This document shows, one piece after another, positions 1 through 8,241 of a DNA stretch of 64,000 bases. The translations under genes and the position numbers were made by a program. The DNA lies in contig CAVSMC010000013.1 in the NCBI GenBank assembly GCA_963728935.1, positions 1-64,000 of the forward strand, written 5' to 3'. Numbering within the stretch: position 1 is the stretch's first letter; every line of letters begins with the position of its first letter. Under the pieces are notes generated by a model. It did not search any database, was not told where the DNA came from, and worked only from the letters and a program-made list of their open reading frames with translations. The stretch comes from CAVSMC01 sp963728935 (lineage in GTDB: Bacteria > Pseudomonadota > Gammaproteobacteria > Burkholderiales > Casimicrobiaceae).

Positions 1-850
1 GGCCGGCGACGAAGCCCAGCTCGAACGCGGTCGCCCGGCGCACATCGCGGCCGGCAACGGTGAACAGCGCCGCGATGCCCGGTTGCGCATGGCCGGCGCG
101 GATGCGCGCAAGCCCTTTCGCGACGAGGATGCGGTTCACGCGGTCGAGGCGCACGACGTCGGCCACCGTGCCGAGCGCGACGAGGTCGAGCAGTGCGCCG
201 AGATTCGGCTCGGCTCGCGCCGCGAAGTGCGCTCGCTCGCGCAGCCGCGCACGCGTCGCCGCGAGCACGTAGAACATCACGCCGACGCCGGCGAGATGCT
301 TGCTTGGAAACGCGCAGCCCGGCTGGTTCGGATTGACGATCAACGCCGGCGCCGGCAGCGTGGCCGCGGGCAGGTGATGGTCGGTGACCAGCACGTCGAT
401 GCCGAGCGCGGCCGCCGCGGCAACGCCGTCGTGGCTCGCGATGCCGTTGTCGACGGTCACGATCAGTCGCGGCGCCTTCGCCGCAGCGAGCGCGACGATC
501 TCCGGTGTGAGCCCGTAGCCGTATTCGAACCGGTTCGGCACGATGAAGTCGGCATCGGCGCCCATCGTGCGCAGCCCGCGCAGGCCGACAGCGCAGGCGG
601 TCGCGCCGTCGGCGTCGTAGTCGGCGACGATGACGATGCGCTCGCGCGCCTGCACGGCGTCGGCAAGGCGCGTCGCGGCCGCGTCGATGCCCTTCAGCAG
701 CGCGTACGGCGGAAGCTGCGCGAGGTCGTGCTCGAGCTCGGCCGCTGTCGCGATGCCGCGCGCCGCAAACAGCCGCGCGAGCACCGGGTGAACGCCGGCG
801 GCGGCGAGCAGCGCCGCGGTTTCGGGGATCGGGCGGCGAACGATGTCCAT
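1..850 (-). CDS. recJ: Single-stranded-DNA-specific exonuclease RecJ (N-terminal part, 3' end outside window)
   Basis: RecJ degrades single-stranded DNA 5' to 3' in RecF-pathway recombination and mismatch repair. I translated the minus strand by hand: 283 codons stay open from the ATG at 850 to the left edge. The DHH-family signature DYDADG lies near residue 78 and VTDHHLP near residue 147; both carry metal-binding aspartates and histidines. A VTVDNGIASHDG segment (motif II) lies between them. The start overlaps the stop of the upstream gene by one base (TGATG), so the two are probably translationally coupled. The rest of the DHHA1/OB part lies beyond position 1. Long plus-strand frames over this stretch are shadows caused by GC-rich codon use. 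Confidence 0.93.
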   Translation of the reverse strand, partial: MDIVRRPIPETAALLAAAGVHPVLARLFAARGIATAAELEHDLAQLPPYALLKGIDAAATRLADAVQARERIVIVADYDADGATACAVGLRGLRTMGADADFIVPNRFEYGYGLTPEIVALAAAKAPRLIVTVDNGIASHDGVAAAAALGIDVLVTDHHLPAATLPAPALIVNPNQPGCAFPSKHLAGVGVMFYVLAATRARLRERAHFAARAEPNLGALLDLVALGTVADVVRLDRVNRILVAKGLARIRAGHAQPGIAALFTVAGRDVRRATAFELGFVAG

Positions 851-1848
851 CAGATGTTCGACGCTGGTGTGCGCGCGTTCACGATCGTGGCGAGATCGCG
901 CCCGGCGAAGCGGCCGGTCCAGCGCGACCAGCGCGACGGTCGCCCGGCCGTCCACTCGATCGCCGCGCCGTCGCCGTCGGACACGATGACGACGCCGTCC
1001 AGGTCGCCGTGGAGCAGCGCATCGAGCGCCGGCGCCGCGAAGTCGTGCTCGAACGCGTCGAGGTCGACCGGCGCATCGAATGCGACGACCGACGCGTCGT
1101 CATGCGCAGCGTCTGCGAGTACCGGTGCGAGCGAGCGCGGAAGCGATCGCGCCGGTGTCGCGGCAAACGCCGCGAGCGCGGCGGCGGTCGCGTCGTCCGA
1201 CCACGTGCGAATCGCGTGCGTCGACGTCGCGCGCGCCTGCAGCGTGCCGCCGTACTCGAGCCAGACGCTGTTCGCCGGCGGTTTGCCCTCACGCTCGCGC
1301 GTTACGTTGACCGGATGCTCGAACAGCAGCATCTGGATCTCGTTCTGCCAGCGGCGCCACGTGGGCGCGTCGCGTCCGTCCGGCAGCCGCGTGCGCAGCG
1401 TGCGTCCGACCGCCGAATGGAGCGAGTGCGTCGCGAGCGCCGGCGCGCTGCGCGCGCGCACGAACCACGCATCCGGCCGCGGGGCGACGAAGGCGATGCC
1501 GTCCTCGCTGAAATGCGCGTTGAGCATCGTGACGAGCGCCCGCGCGTCGTCGATCGACAGGTCGCGCACGCGACGCTCGAGGATCACGTCGTCGCGGCCG
1601 GCGACGAGCGTCACCGGGTTCGCGCAAAGCCAATGGGCGTCGCCGACGTCGACGCCGAGCGCCGCGGCGAGTATCGGAGCGAGCGGCCAGTCGATCTGCC
1701 GCACGACGCCGTAGCGTTGCGCAAGAAAAGCGGCGATGCCGGCGTCGTCACGCCGCGCCGAGGCATGGGAGAGCAGTCGCGCGAGCGAGCGTGCCGGCGG
1801 CAAACGGTCGCCCGCGAGCAGTCCGGGAATCGAGAGCACGAGCGGCAT
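850..1848 (-). CDS. RpfE-type / phosphoglycerate-mutase-like protein upstream of recJ
   Basis: A 332-aa cytoplasmic protein of the kind that precedes recJ in many betaproteobacteria and is often annotated as an RpfE-type regulatory protein or phosphoglycerate-mutase-like protein. I see no clear catalytic motif, so the name rests on position and general resemblance. The reading frame is open up to 1935, but the extra N-terminal residues are encoded by REP-type repeats (VRRKT-SVP twice). I therefore place the start at the ATG at 1848, which gives MPLVLSIPG. It ends in a one-base overlap with recJ, which suggests an operon. The function is not established. Confidence 0.6.
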   Translation of the reverse strand: MPLVLSIPGLLAGDRLPPARSLARLLSHASARRDDAGIAAFLAQRYGVVRQIDWPLAPILAAALGVDVGDAHWLCANPVTLVAGRDDVILERRVRDLSIDDARALVTMLNAHFSEDGIAFVAPRPDAWFVRARSAPALATHSLHSAVGRTLRTRLPDGRDAPTWRRWQNEIQMLLFEHPVNVTREREGKPPANSVWLEYGGTLQARATSTHAIRTWSDDATAAALAAFAATPARSLPRSLAPVLADAAHDDASVVAFDAPVDLDAFEHDFAAPALDALLHGDLDGVVIVSDGDGAAIEWTAGRPSRWSRWTGRFAGRDLATIVNARTPASNI

Positions 1849-1857
1849 GGCGAAATA

Positions 1858-1971
1858 GGGGACAGACCGCGTTTTCCTGCGCACCCTTCGCAACCGCGGA
1901 ATGGGGACAGACCACGTTTTCCTGCGCACCTTCACAGCCGTGTCGAAGAACCGAAAGCGTGGTCTGTCCCC
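1858..1971. repeat. REP-type repeat cluster (GGGGACAGACCACGTTTT units)
   Basis: Three copies of one motif lie between the RpfE-like gene and lolC. Direct copies start at 1858 (with one change, GACCGCG) and 1903. An inverted copy, AAGCGTGGTCTGTCCCC, ends at 1971. The pair 1903-1971 is head to head, like a REPIN that could form a hairpin. The same motif recurs at 3968 and 5302-5365. Repeats of this sequence are common between genes in betaproteobacteria. Confidence 0.8.
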
Positions 1972-2047
1972 TGTTTCGGTGCGAGGGCGGGCGAGTCTAG
2001 CATGCGATAATGCGCCGCTTTCCTCGCGCGAACCGAAAAAACATCAC

Positions 2048-3295
2048 GTGTCGCCGTACGAACTCGCCGTCGGGCTGCGCTACACGCGTGCGCGCCGCGG
2101 CTCGGGCCGCAACACGTTCATCTCGTTCATCGCGCTGACGTCGATGGCCGGCATCGCGCTCGGTGTCGCGGCGCTGATCGTCGTGCTGTCGGTGATGAAC
2201 GGTTTCCAGGACGAGTTGCGCAACCGCATCCTGTCGGTCGCCTCGCACGTCGAGCTGCGCGGCATTCCGGTCCTCGCCGATCCGGACGCGGCGACTCGCA
2301 CTGCACTCGCGACTCCGCACGTGAAGGCGGCCGCTCCCTACGTCACCGGGCAAGCGATGCTCTCGGTTGGCGATGCAAGCCGCGGCATCTTTCTGCGCGG
2401 CATCGATCCGGCGCGCGAGGACGCCGTCGCCGACATCGGGTCGCACATGCGCGCGGGCACGCTCGCCGCGCTGAAACCCGGCGAGTTCGGCATCGTGCTC
2501 GGCGCCGAGATCGCGCGCGCGCTCGGCGTGCGGCTCGGAGACTCGATCGCGGTCATCGTGCCGCAGGGGACGATCACGCCCGCCGGAACGCTGCCGCGGC
2601 TCAAGTCGTTCCACGTCGTCGGGGTGTTCGAGATCGGCATGTTCGAATTCGACAACGGGCTTGCGCTCATCAACATCGACGATGCGCAGAAGCTCTACCG
2701 TCTCGACGGCATCTCCGGCGTTCGGCTCAAGCTCGACGATCTCTTCGAGGCCCCGCGCGTCGCACGCGAGCTCTCATCGACGCTGCCGGGAAGCGTCGAC
2801 GTTCGCGACTGGACGCAGTCGCACGCGAACTTCTTCCGCGCGGTGGCGATCGAGAAGCGGATGATGTTCATCATCCTGACGCTGATCGTGGCCGTGGCAG
2901 CGTTCAACATCGTCTCGGCGCAGGTGATGACGGTGACCGACAAGCAGGCGGACATCGCGATCCTGCGCACCATCGGCGCGTCGCCGTCGTCGATCCTGAC
3001 GATCTTCATCATCCAGGGCGCGCTGATCGGCGTGCTCGGCATGGCGATCGGCGTGCTCGGCGGTCTCGCGCTCGCGCACAACATCGACGTCGTCGTGCCG
3101 GCGATCGAGCGGCTCTTCGGCGTGCAGTTCCTCGACAAGAGCGTGTATTACATCAGCGAGCTGCCCTCGCAGGTGCAAACGCCGGACGTCGTGATGGTCG
3201 CGGCCGTCGCGCTCGTGCTCGCGCTCGCTGCGACCGTCTACCCGGCGTGGCGCGCGGCGCGCGTCAATCCCGCCGACGCGCTGCGCTATGAATGA
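2048..3295 (+). CDS. lolC: Lipoprotein-releasing ABC transporter, membrane subunit LolC/E
   Basis: A 415-aa inner-membrane subunit of the Lol transporter that extracts lipoproteins from the inner membrane for delivery to the outer membrane. The order fits MacB/FtsX-type permeases: an N-terminal membrane segment around residues 25-50 (SMAGIALGVAALIVV), a large periplasmic domain, then three membrane segments around residues 275-400 that end in PAWRAARVNPADALRYE. I chose the GTG at 2048 (MSPYELAVGLRYTRA), because this conserved N-terminus follows directly and the frame upstream runs through REP repeats. It overlaps lolD by 8 bases, as expected for a lolCD operon. Confidence 0.93.
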   Translation: MSPYELAVGLRYTRARRGSGRNTFISFIALTSMAGIALGVAALIVVLSVMNGFQDELRNRILSVASHVELRGIPVLADPDAATRTALATPHVKAAAPYVTGQAMLSVGDASRGIFLRGIDPAREDAVADIGSHMRAGTLAALKPGEFGIVLGAEIARALGVRLGDSIAVIVPQGTITPAGTLPRLKSFHVVGVFEIGMFEFDNGLALINIDDAQKLYRLDGISGVRLKLDDLFEAPRVARELSSTLPGSVDVRDWTQSHANFFRAVAIEKRMMFIILTLIVAVAAFNIVSAQVMTVTDKQADIAILRTIGASPSSILTIFIIQGALIGVLGMAIGVLGGLALAHNIDVVVPAIERLFGVQFLDKSVYYISELPSQVQTPDVVMVAAVALVLALAATVYPAWRAARVNPADALRYE

Positions 3296-3968
3296 CGCGC
3301 AGCGCGTGCTTGGTTGCAGGGGATTACGCAAGACGTATCGCAGCGGCCCGCTCGACGTGCCGGTGCTGCTGGGCGTCGATCTCGACGTGCGTGCCGGCGA
3401 GACGCTTGCGATCGTCGGCGCGTCGGGCTCGGGCAAGAGCACGCTGCTGCATCTGTTGGGCGGCCTCGACACGCCGACCGCGGGTGAAGTGTTCGTCGAT
3501 GGTCACGAATTCGCGCGCTTGTCGGAAGCCGAGCGCGGCGCGGTGCGCAATCGCGCGCTCGGCTTCATCTACCAGTTCCACCATCTGCTGCCCGAGTTCA
3601 CCGCCATTGAGAATGTCGCGATGCCGCTCGTGATCCGGCGCGAGCCGGTCGCGGTGTCGCGAGGAGCGGCCGAGCAGATGCTCGCGCGCGTCGGTCTCGA
3701 GCATCGCGGTCGTCACCTGCCGGGCGAGCTGTCCGGCGGCGAGCGTCAGCGCGTCGCGCTCGCGCGCGCGCTCGTCACGAAGCCGCGATGCGTGCTCGCC
3801 GACGAGCCCACCGGAAATCTCGACCGACGCACGGCGTGGCAGGTGTTCGACCTGATGCTCGAGCTGAACCGATCGGCTGGAACGAGCCTCGTGATCGTCA
3901 CACACGACCCGGAAATAGCGCAGCGCGCCGAGCGCACGCTGCACCTGACCGACGGCGTCCTGAAATAG
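3288..3968 (+). CDS. lolD: Lipoprotein-releasing ABC transporter, ATPase subunit LolD
   Basis: A 226-aa ATPase that powers lipoprotein release together with LolC/E. Walker A is GASGSGKST at about residue 43, the signature is LSGGERQRVALARAL near 147, and Walker B with the catalytic glutamate is VLADEPTGNLD near 168. The segment YQFHHLLPEFTAIENV matches the LolD-type Q-loop region. The start overlaps the end of lolC by 8 bases. The TAG stop shares its final G with the first base of a REP-type repeat, so the repeat sits directly behind the operon. Confidence 0.95.
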   Translation: MNDAQRVLGCRGLRKTYRSGPLDVPVLLGVDLDVRAGETLAIVGASGSGKSTLLHLLGGLDTPTAGEVFVDGHEFARLSEAERGAVRNRALGFIYQFHHLLPEFTAIENVAMPLVIRREPVAVSRGAAEQMLARVGLEHRGRHLPGELSGGERQRVALARALVTKPRCVLADEPTGNLDRRTAWQVFDLMLELNRSAGTSLVIVTHDPEIAQRAERTLHLTDGVLK

Positions 3969-3978
3969 GGGACAGACC
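3968..3978 (+). repeat. Left copy of 11-bp target-site duplication of the IS4 element
   Basis: GGGGACAGACC stands immediately before the left inverted repeat of the insertion and is repeated exactly at 5302-5312, right after the other end. The sequence is the first part of the REP-type motif, so the element jumped into a REP unit. Confidence 0.9.
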
Positions 3979-5301
3979 AGTACTGTCCCAACGTTTTCGA
4001 TTGAGTAAGCGGTAACTCAAGGACTCGAAGGCGTTTTTTCGTGAGATTGCCTGTTACCGACTTGAACGGCGTAAGCGAGGTTTGCGACCCTGCGCGGAGG
4101 TCCATCGCGGAGGTAATGCATGTACGCAGGCAAGCTGGTGTTTGCGCAACTCATGGAGCATTTGCCACTGCACACGTTCAGGCGGATTGTCAGCCGCTAT
4201 CGTGGCGAGCGGAAGGTAAAGTCGTTCTCCTGCCTGGACCAGTTCCTGAGCATGGCGTTCGCCCAGCTCACCTATCGGGAGAGTCTGCGCGACATCGAAG
4301 CGTGCCTGCGTGCTCAGCGCTCGAAGCTTTATCACCTCGGGATTCGCTCGACCGTGGCGCGCAATACGCTGGCGAATGCGAACGCGGTGCGCGACTGGCG
4401 CATCTACGCCGACTTCGCGCAGAGCTTGATCGGCATCGCGCGGCCGCTGTACGTCAACGAGTCTTTCGGAGTCGATCTGAACGATACCGTCTATGCGCTC
4501 GACACCACGACCATCGACTTGTGTCTGTCGGTGTTTCCGTGGGCGCCTTTTCAGTCGACCAAGGCTGCCATCAAGCTGCATACGCTGCTCGATCTGCGCG
4601 GCAACATCCCGACCTTCATCCATATCAGCGACGGCAAGATGCACGAGGTCAACATCCTCGATCAGCTGATACCCGAGGCGGGTGCGTTCTACATCATGGA
4701 CCGCGGCTTCCTCGACTTCGCGCGGTTGTACCGATTCCACCAAGCGGGCAGCTTCTTCATCACCCGCGCCAAGTCCAATACCAAAGCAAAACGGCGATAC
4801 TCGCGCGCTGTGGACCGCCGAACTGGACTGATCTGCGATCAGACCATCGTGCTGGCCGGCGTGTACACCCCCGAGAGCTATCAGTCGCCGTTGCGGCGTA
4901 TTCGATTCAAGGACCCCGAGACCGCCAAGACGCTGATCTTTCTCACCAACAACTTCACGCTACCCGCCCATGCCGTCACCGAACTCTACCGCTGCCGCTG
5001 GCAGGTGGAATTGTTCTTCAAGTGGATCAAGCAGCATCTTCGGATCAAAGCGTTCTTCGGCACTTCGGAGAACGCGGTCAAGTCGCAGATATGGATCGCA
5101 GTCTCGGTTTACGTTTTGGTCGCCATCGTTAGGAAGCGTCTCAAGCTCTCCGCCAGCCTCTACGAAATCCTACAGATCCTGAGCTTGACTATGTTCGAAC
5201 GACTACCGTTGGATCAATTACTTGCGCAAACCGTGACCGATGACGTCGAGCGCTTTTCCGATAACCAGCTGTTCTTGTTCGAATAACGTTGGGACACTAC
5301 T
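3979..5301 (+). mobile_element. Complete IS4-family insertion sequence (1323 bp)
   Basis: The ends are 17-bp inverted repeats with one mismatch: AGTACTGTCCCAACGTT at 3979-3995, and the complement of AACGTTGGGACACTACT at 5285-5301. Each end is flanked by the same 11 bases, GGGGACAGACC. The element carries one intact transposase gene and cuts a REP doublet in two. Complete ends, an intact gene and a perfect target duplication point to a recent, possibly active insertion. Confidence 0.92.
4120..5286 (+). CDS. IS4-family transposase (DDE type)
   Basis: A 388-aa transposase. It begins with a DUF4372-like segment (LVFAQLMEHLPLHTFRRIV). The catalytic acidic residues appear in order: YALDTTTID near residue 126, YIMDRGFLD near 192, and the IS4 signature YRCRWQVELFFKWIK (Y-(2)-R-(3)-E-(6)-K) near 290. 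A good ribosome site, GGAGGT, lies 6 bases before the ATG at 4120. The stop is reached just before the right inverted repeat. No frameshift or internal stop was seen, so the enzyme is probably functional. Confidence 0.94.
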   Translation: MYAGKLVFAQLMEHLPLHTFRRIVSRYRGERKVKSFSCLDQFLSMAFAQLTYRESLRDIEACLRAQRSKLYHLGIRSTVARNTLANANAVRDWRIYADFAQSLIGIARPLYVNESFGVDLNDTVYALDTTTIDLCLSVFPWAPFQSTKAAIKLHTLLDLRGNIPTFIHISDGKMHEVNILDQLIPEAGAFYIMDRGFLDFARLYRFHQAGSFFITRAKSNTKAKRRYSRAVDRRTGLICDQTIVLAGVYTPESYQSPLRRIRFKDPETAKTLIFLTNNFTLPAHAVTELYRCRWQVELFFKWIKQHLRIKAFFGTSENAVKSQIWIAVSVYVLVAIVRKRLKLSASLYEILQILSLTMFERLPLDQLLAQTVTDDVERFSDNQLFLFE

Positions 5302-5365
5302 GGGGACAGACCACGTTTTTCTTGCGAGGGTCAGGCCATCGCACCGAAAAACGTGGCCTGTCCCC
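5302..5365. repeat. REP doublet (right part of the copy split by the IS4 element)
   Basis: A direct copy of GGGGACAGACCACGTTTTT at 5302 and an inverted copy, AAAAACGTGGCCTGTCCCC, ending at 5365 form a head-to-head pair. Its first 11 bases double as the right target duplication. Before the insertion this would have been one intact doublet between lolD and the convergent DapA-like gene. Confidence 0.8.
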
Positions 5366-5367
5366 GA

Positions 5368-6312
5368 TCAATCGCCGACGGCGCGCAGCGGCGCGGCGTC
5401 GAGCAACCCCGCCTCGTGCGCGAGCTGCGCGATCTGCGCGCGTTCGGCATCGTCGACGCCGAGCTGCGGCGGGCGCACGGTCGAGTGGGCAATCAGCCGC
5501 TGCAGCTTGAGCACTTCCTTCATCCGCGGACGATAGTCGCGGATCGGCGCCCGCCAGCAGTAGCGCGCGAGCGGCCCCAGCCGCGCCCAGATGGCGGCAC
5601 CGCGCTCGTAGTCGCGCTCGACGCACGCCCGGTGCATCGCGATCAGCTCTGCGGTCGCCGTGCCGGCAAATCCGATCAGTGCGCCGTCGCAGCCCATCAG
5701 CATCGCTTCCCAGATGAACGTGTCGCTGCCGGTCAGGATGCCGATCTTTCGTGGCAACGCGCGCGCCGTGTCGATCGTCTCGACGGTCTTCGTCGTGTCG
5801 AACGACGCTTCCTTGAGTCCGATGAGTTGAGGAATCGCGGCGAGTCGTGCGAGCGTTTCCGGAGGAAAGTCAGGCCCCCACGCCTTTGGAAACTGGAACG
5901 CGATCAGCGGCAGTCCGACGCCTTGCGCCACCGCGTCGTGATAGCGATAGATCATCTCGGCGGGCACGGGATTGCCGAGGAACGTCGGAAATGGCGGGAA
6001 TACCGCGAGCGCCTGGGCGCCGGCCGCCTTGAGCTCGTTGCCCCAGCGAACCGCCTGTGCCGTCGAACCGCAGATAAGTCCGGACACGAGCGGGCAGCGA
6101 TCGCTGATCACGGCGCGGCACACGCGAACGATCTCAAGCTGCTCGTCGCGCTCGAGCGACGGACCCTCGCTCGCATCCATGTTCATCGCGATAGCGGCGG
6201 GACGCTGTCCGGCGATCCAGTCGATGTAGCTTCGAAGCGACGTCCAGTCGATCGAATGGTCGGGCTGCATCGGCAGGAACGGCGCGGAGACAATGCCTTG
6301 CAACTTCATCAT
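5368..6312 (-). CDS. DapA/DHDPS-family aldolase or synthase
   Basis: A 314-aa TIM-barrel enzyme of the dihydrodipicolinate synthase / N-acetylneuraminate lyase superfamily. The start MMKLQGIVSAPFLPM (ATG at 6312, or 6309) matches the typical N-terminus, and the Schiff-base lysine is in IGLKEASFD. Where DapA has YNxPxRTG this protein reads AFQFPKAWG. It therefore lacks the usual tyrosine and arginine and is probably not a lysine-pathway enzyme. It is the last gene of the minus-strand operon with an NMT1-type ABC importer and a cupin, which suggests catabolism of the imported compound (inference). The substrate is unknown. Confidence 0.8.
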   Translation of the reverse strand: MMKLQGIVSAPFLPMQPDHSIDWTSLRSYIDWIAGQRPAAIAMNMDASEGPSLERDEQLEIVRVCRAVISDRCPLVSGLICGSTAQAVRWGNELKAAGAQALAVFPPFPTFLGNPVPAEMIYRYHDAVAQGVGLPLIAFQFPKAWGPDFPPETLARLAAIPQLIGLKEASFDTTKTVETIDTARALPRKIGILTGSDTFIWEAMLMGCDGALIGFAGTATAELIAMHRACVERDYERGAAIWARLGPLARYCWRAPIRDYRPRMKEVLKLQRLIAHSTVRPPQLGVDDAERAQIAQLAHEAGLLDAAPLRAVGD

Positions 6313-6325
6313 GCGAGCACCTCGT

Positions 6326-7096
6326 TCAGCGGAGCGGCGCAGCGGCGCCGTGCAGCACGCCACGCGCGAGGAAGATCGACGTGATGCGCTCGGTCGCCTC
6401 GGCAAACGGCGCAGCGCGGCGCGCGTCGAGCCCGCGCGGGCGCGCGAGCGCAGGCTCGATAACCTGCTCGATACGTCCCGGACGCGGACTCATGACGACG
6501 ACGCGATCGGCGAGCAGCACCGCCTCGTCGATCGAATGCGTGATGAAGACGACCGTCTTGCGCGTCGCGAGCCACAGCGCTTCCAGGTCGAGACGCATCT
6601 GCTCGCGTGTCAGCGCGTCGAGCGCGCCGAACGGCTCGTCCATCAGCAAGAGCGGCGCGTCGTGAATGAGCGCGCGTGCAATCGCGACACGCTGCCGCAT
6701 GCCACCGGAGAGTTCGTGCGGAAGGCGATCGACGAAGTCGCCGAGTCCCACCTGGTGCAGCAGCCGGATCGCGGGTTCGCGGTATTGCCGCGGGTCGAGG
6801 CCGCGAAGCTCCACCTGGACGAGCACGTTGTCGAGCGCGCTGCGCCAGTCGAGCAGCACCGGACTCTGGAACACGATGCCGAGATTGGTCTGCGGCGCGC
6901 GCACCACGCGGCCGTCGACGCGGACTTCGCCGTGCGTTGCGAGCTGCAGTCCGGCGACGATGCGAAGCAGCGTGCTCTTGCCGCAGCCCGATGGTCCCAC
7001 GATCGCGAGGAACTCGCCCGCGCGCACGTCGATGTCGATGCGCTCGAGCGCGTGCGTCTCTCGTATCGATGCGCCGTGGCGCCGGCGGTACGTCAT
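6326..7096 (-). CDS. ABC transporter ATP-binding protein (SsuB/TauB/ThiZ type)
   Basis: A 256-aa ATPase for the importer encoded by the next two upstream genes. Walker A is GPSGCGKST, the signature is LSGGMRQRVAIARAL, and Walker B is LLLMDEPFGALDALT. The ALDALT ending and the late FITHSIDEAVLLADR segment are typical of the nitrate/sulfonate/taurine group. I place the start at the ATG at 7096 (MTYRRRHG). The frame continues upstream only through a palindromic genomic repeat, so that longer version is not real. It is followed 13 bases later by the DapA-like gene. Confidence 0.88.
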   Translation of the reverse strand: MTYRRRHGASIRETHALERIDIDVRAGEFLAIVGPSGCGKSTLLRIVAGLQLATHGEVRVDGRVVRAPQTNLGIVFQSPVLLDWRSALDNVLVQVELRGLDPRQYREPAIRLLHQVGLGDFVDRLPHELSGGMRQRVAIARALIHDAPLLLMDEPFGALDALTREQMRLDLEALWLATRKTVVFITHSIDEAVLLADRVVVMSPRPGRIEQVIEPALARPRGLDARRAAPFAEATERITSIFLARGVLHGAAAPLR

Positions 7097-7132
7097 GCCG
7101 ACGCCGGCGATCTCGACGTACGCTCGGTCGTC

Positions 7133-7203
7133 GTCGCCGCGAACGCGGGGACCCAGTGACTTTTCGGCCGACGACACTGGATTCCCGCCTTCGCGGGGGC
7201 GAC
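7133..7203. repeat. Palindromic intergenic repeat (TTCCCGCCTTCGCGGG type)
   Basis: The segment runs CGCGAACGCGGGGACCCAGTG ... CACTGGATTCCCGCCTTCGCGGGGGCGAC. Its two arms are partly complementary (CCAGTG/CACTGG, CCCGCG/CGCGGG). It lies between the binding-protein and ATPase genes. I recognise it as a dispersed repeat seen in many proteobacteria, which yields spurious peptides when translated. It may act as a stem-loop that sets the transcript ratio inside the operon (inference). Confidence 0.75.
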
Positions 7204-7215
7204 GGTCCGCGCCGC

Positions 7216-8181
7216 TCACTGCGGCACGAACTCGTTCGTATGGAACGCCGTCCACGGAGCGTCGGTCTTGACGTCGCGGTATTGCTTGAGGATCGCGAGC
7301 GTCTGCTCCCAGTCCGCCTGCGCGCCCCAGCCGATGCGTCCCTTCGAGTTCTTCGAATCGAGCAGATCGATGTCGACCATGAGTTGATCGAGCGTCGACT
7401 GGCGGTTCAGGTCGGGCTTCGCCTTCAGCGCGGCGTCGACGGCGGCGCCGGGATTCTTCTTCGCTTCCTCCCACGACTTCACCGACGCGCGAACGAAGCG
7501 GCGGATCAGATCGGGATTCGTCTTGATCAGGTCGGTCTTCGTGACGATCGTCATCCCGACGATGTTCGCGCCCCAGTCGGCGTAGCGCATCGCCGACGGG
7601 TTGAATCCGCGTTGCTTGATGAGGAAATACTGGTCGTCGGCGCCACCGAGCAGCGCGTCGGCACGCTTCTCGAGCACGCTCACGACCTTCGCCGCCGGAT
7701 CGACCTGCACCATCGAAACCTTGTCGCAGTCGACATTGTTTGCCTTGCACACCGCCTGCAGCAAGGAGCCGAGCGGGTCACCCGGCGAAACGGCGACCTT
7801 CTTGCCTTCGAGGTCCTTCGGCGTGCGGATATTCGCTTCGGCGAGCGACACGACGGAGAAGCCCGTCGAGTTGAGCAGCGACATCACCGATTTCACCTCG
7901 GCGCCGCGAGCGGCGGTCGCGACGACCGACGACGAGTCGGCCATGCCGAACGTGTCCGAGCCCGCAGCGACCACCTGCACGGTGTTGGCCGAGCCGCGAC
8001 CCTCGTTGATCGTGAGATCGATGCCTTCGGCGGCGAAGATGCCGCGCTCCTTGCCGTAGTAGAACGGGACGTGCAGGCCGCCGAGATACCAGTTCAGCCG
8101 CAGCGAGACGTTGTCGAGCGCGTACGCGCTTGCGCCGGCAAGCGACAGCGCGACGAGCGCGATCATGCGCATGAGCTTCAT
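7216..8181 (-). CDS. ABC transporter substrate-binding protein, NMT1/THI5-like
   Basis: A 321-aa periplasmic binding protein with a Sec signal peptide (MKLMRMIALVALSLAGASAYA, then LDNVSLRLN). The mature start, VSLRLNWYLGGLHVPFYYGKE, and the segment GIDLTINEGRGSANTVQVVAAGSDTFG, split here only by description, are characteristic of the NMT1/THI5 and SsuA group, which bind pyrimidine precursors, sulfonates or aromatic compounds. It lies between the permease (61 bases upstream) and the ATPase. A palindromic repeat follows the stop, so this protein may be made in excess over the other subunits. The ligand cannot be read from the sequence. Confidence 0.88.
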   Translation of the reverse strand: MKLMRMIALVALSLAGASAYALDNVSLRLNWYLGGLHVPFYYGKERGIFAAEGIDLTINEGRGSANTVQVVAAGSDTFGMADSSSVVATAARGAEVKSVMSLLNSTGFSVVSLAEANIRTPKDLEGKKVAVSPGDPLGSLLQAVCKANNVDCDKVSMVQVDPAAKVVSVLEKRADALLGGADDQYFLIKQRGFNPSAMRYADWGANIVGMTIVTKTDLIKTNPDLIRRFVRASVKSWEEAKKNPGAAVDAALKAKPDLNRQSTLDQLMVDIDLLDSKNSKGRIGWGAQADWEQTLAILKQYRDVKTDAPWTAFHTNEFVPQ

Positions 8182-8241
8182 CGTTTTCTCCTCGATGTGA
8201 AAGAGCGCGGGGCTTCGCCGCGCTGTCGTCGTGCGGCGCCG

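Noticed and set aside
83..1714. 543-codon open frame on the plus strand
   Set aside because: It is arginine/alanine-rich without any domain and lies opposite recJ and the RpfE-like gene, both of which have clear support. It is a shadow of GC-rich codon use.
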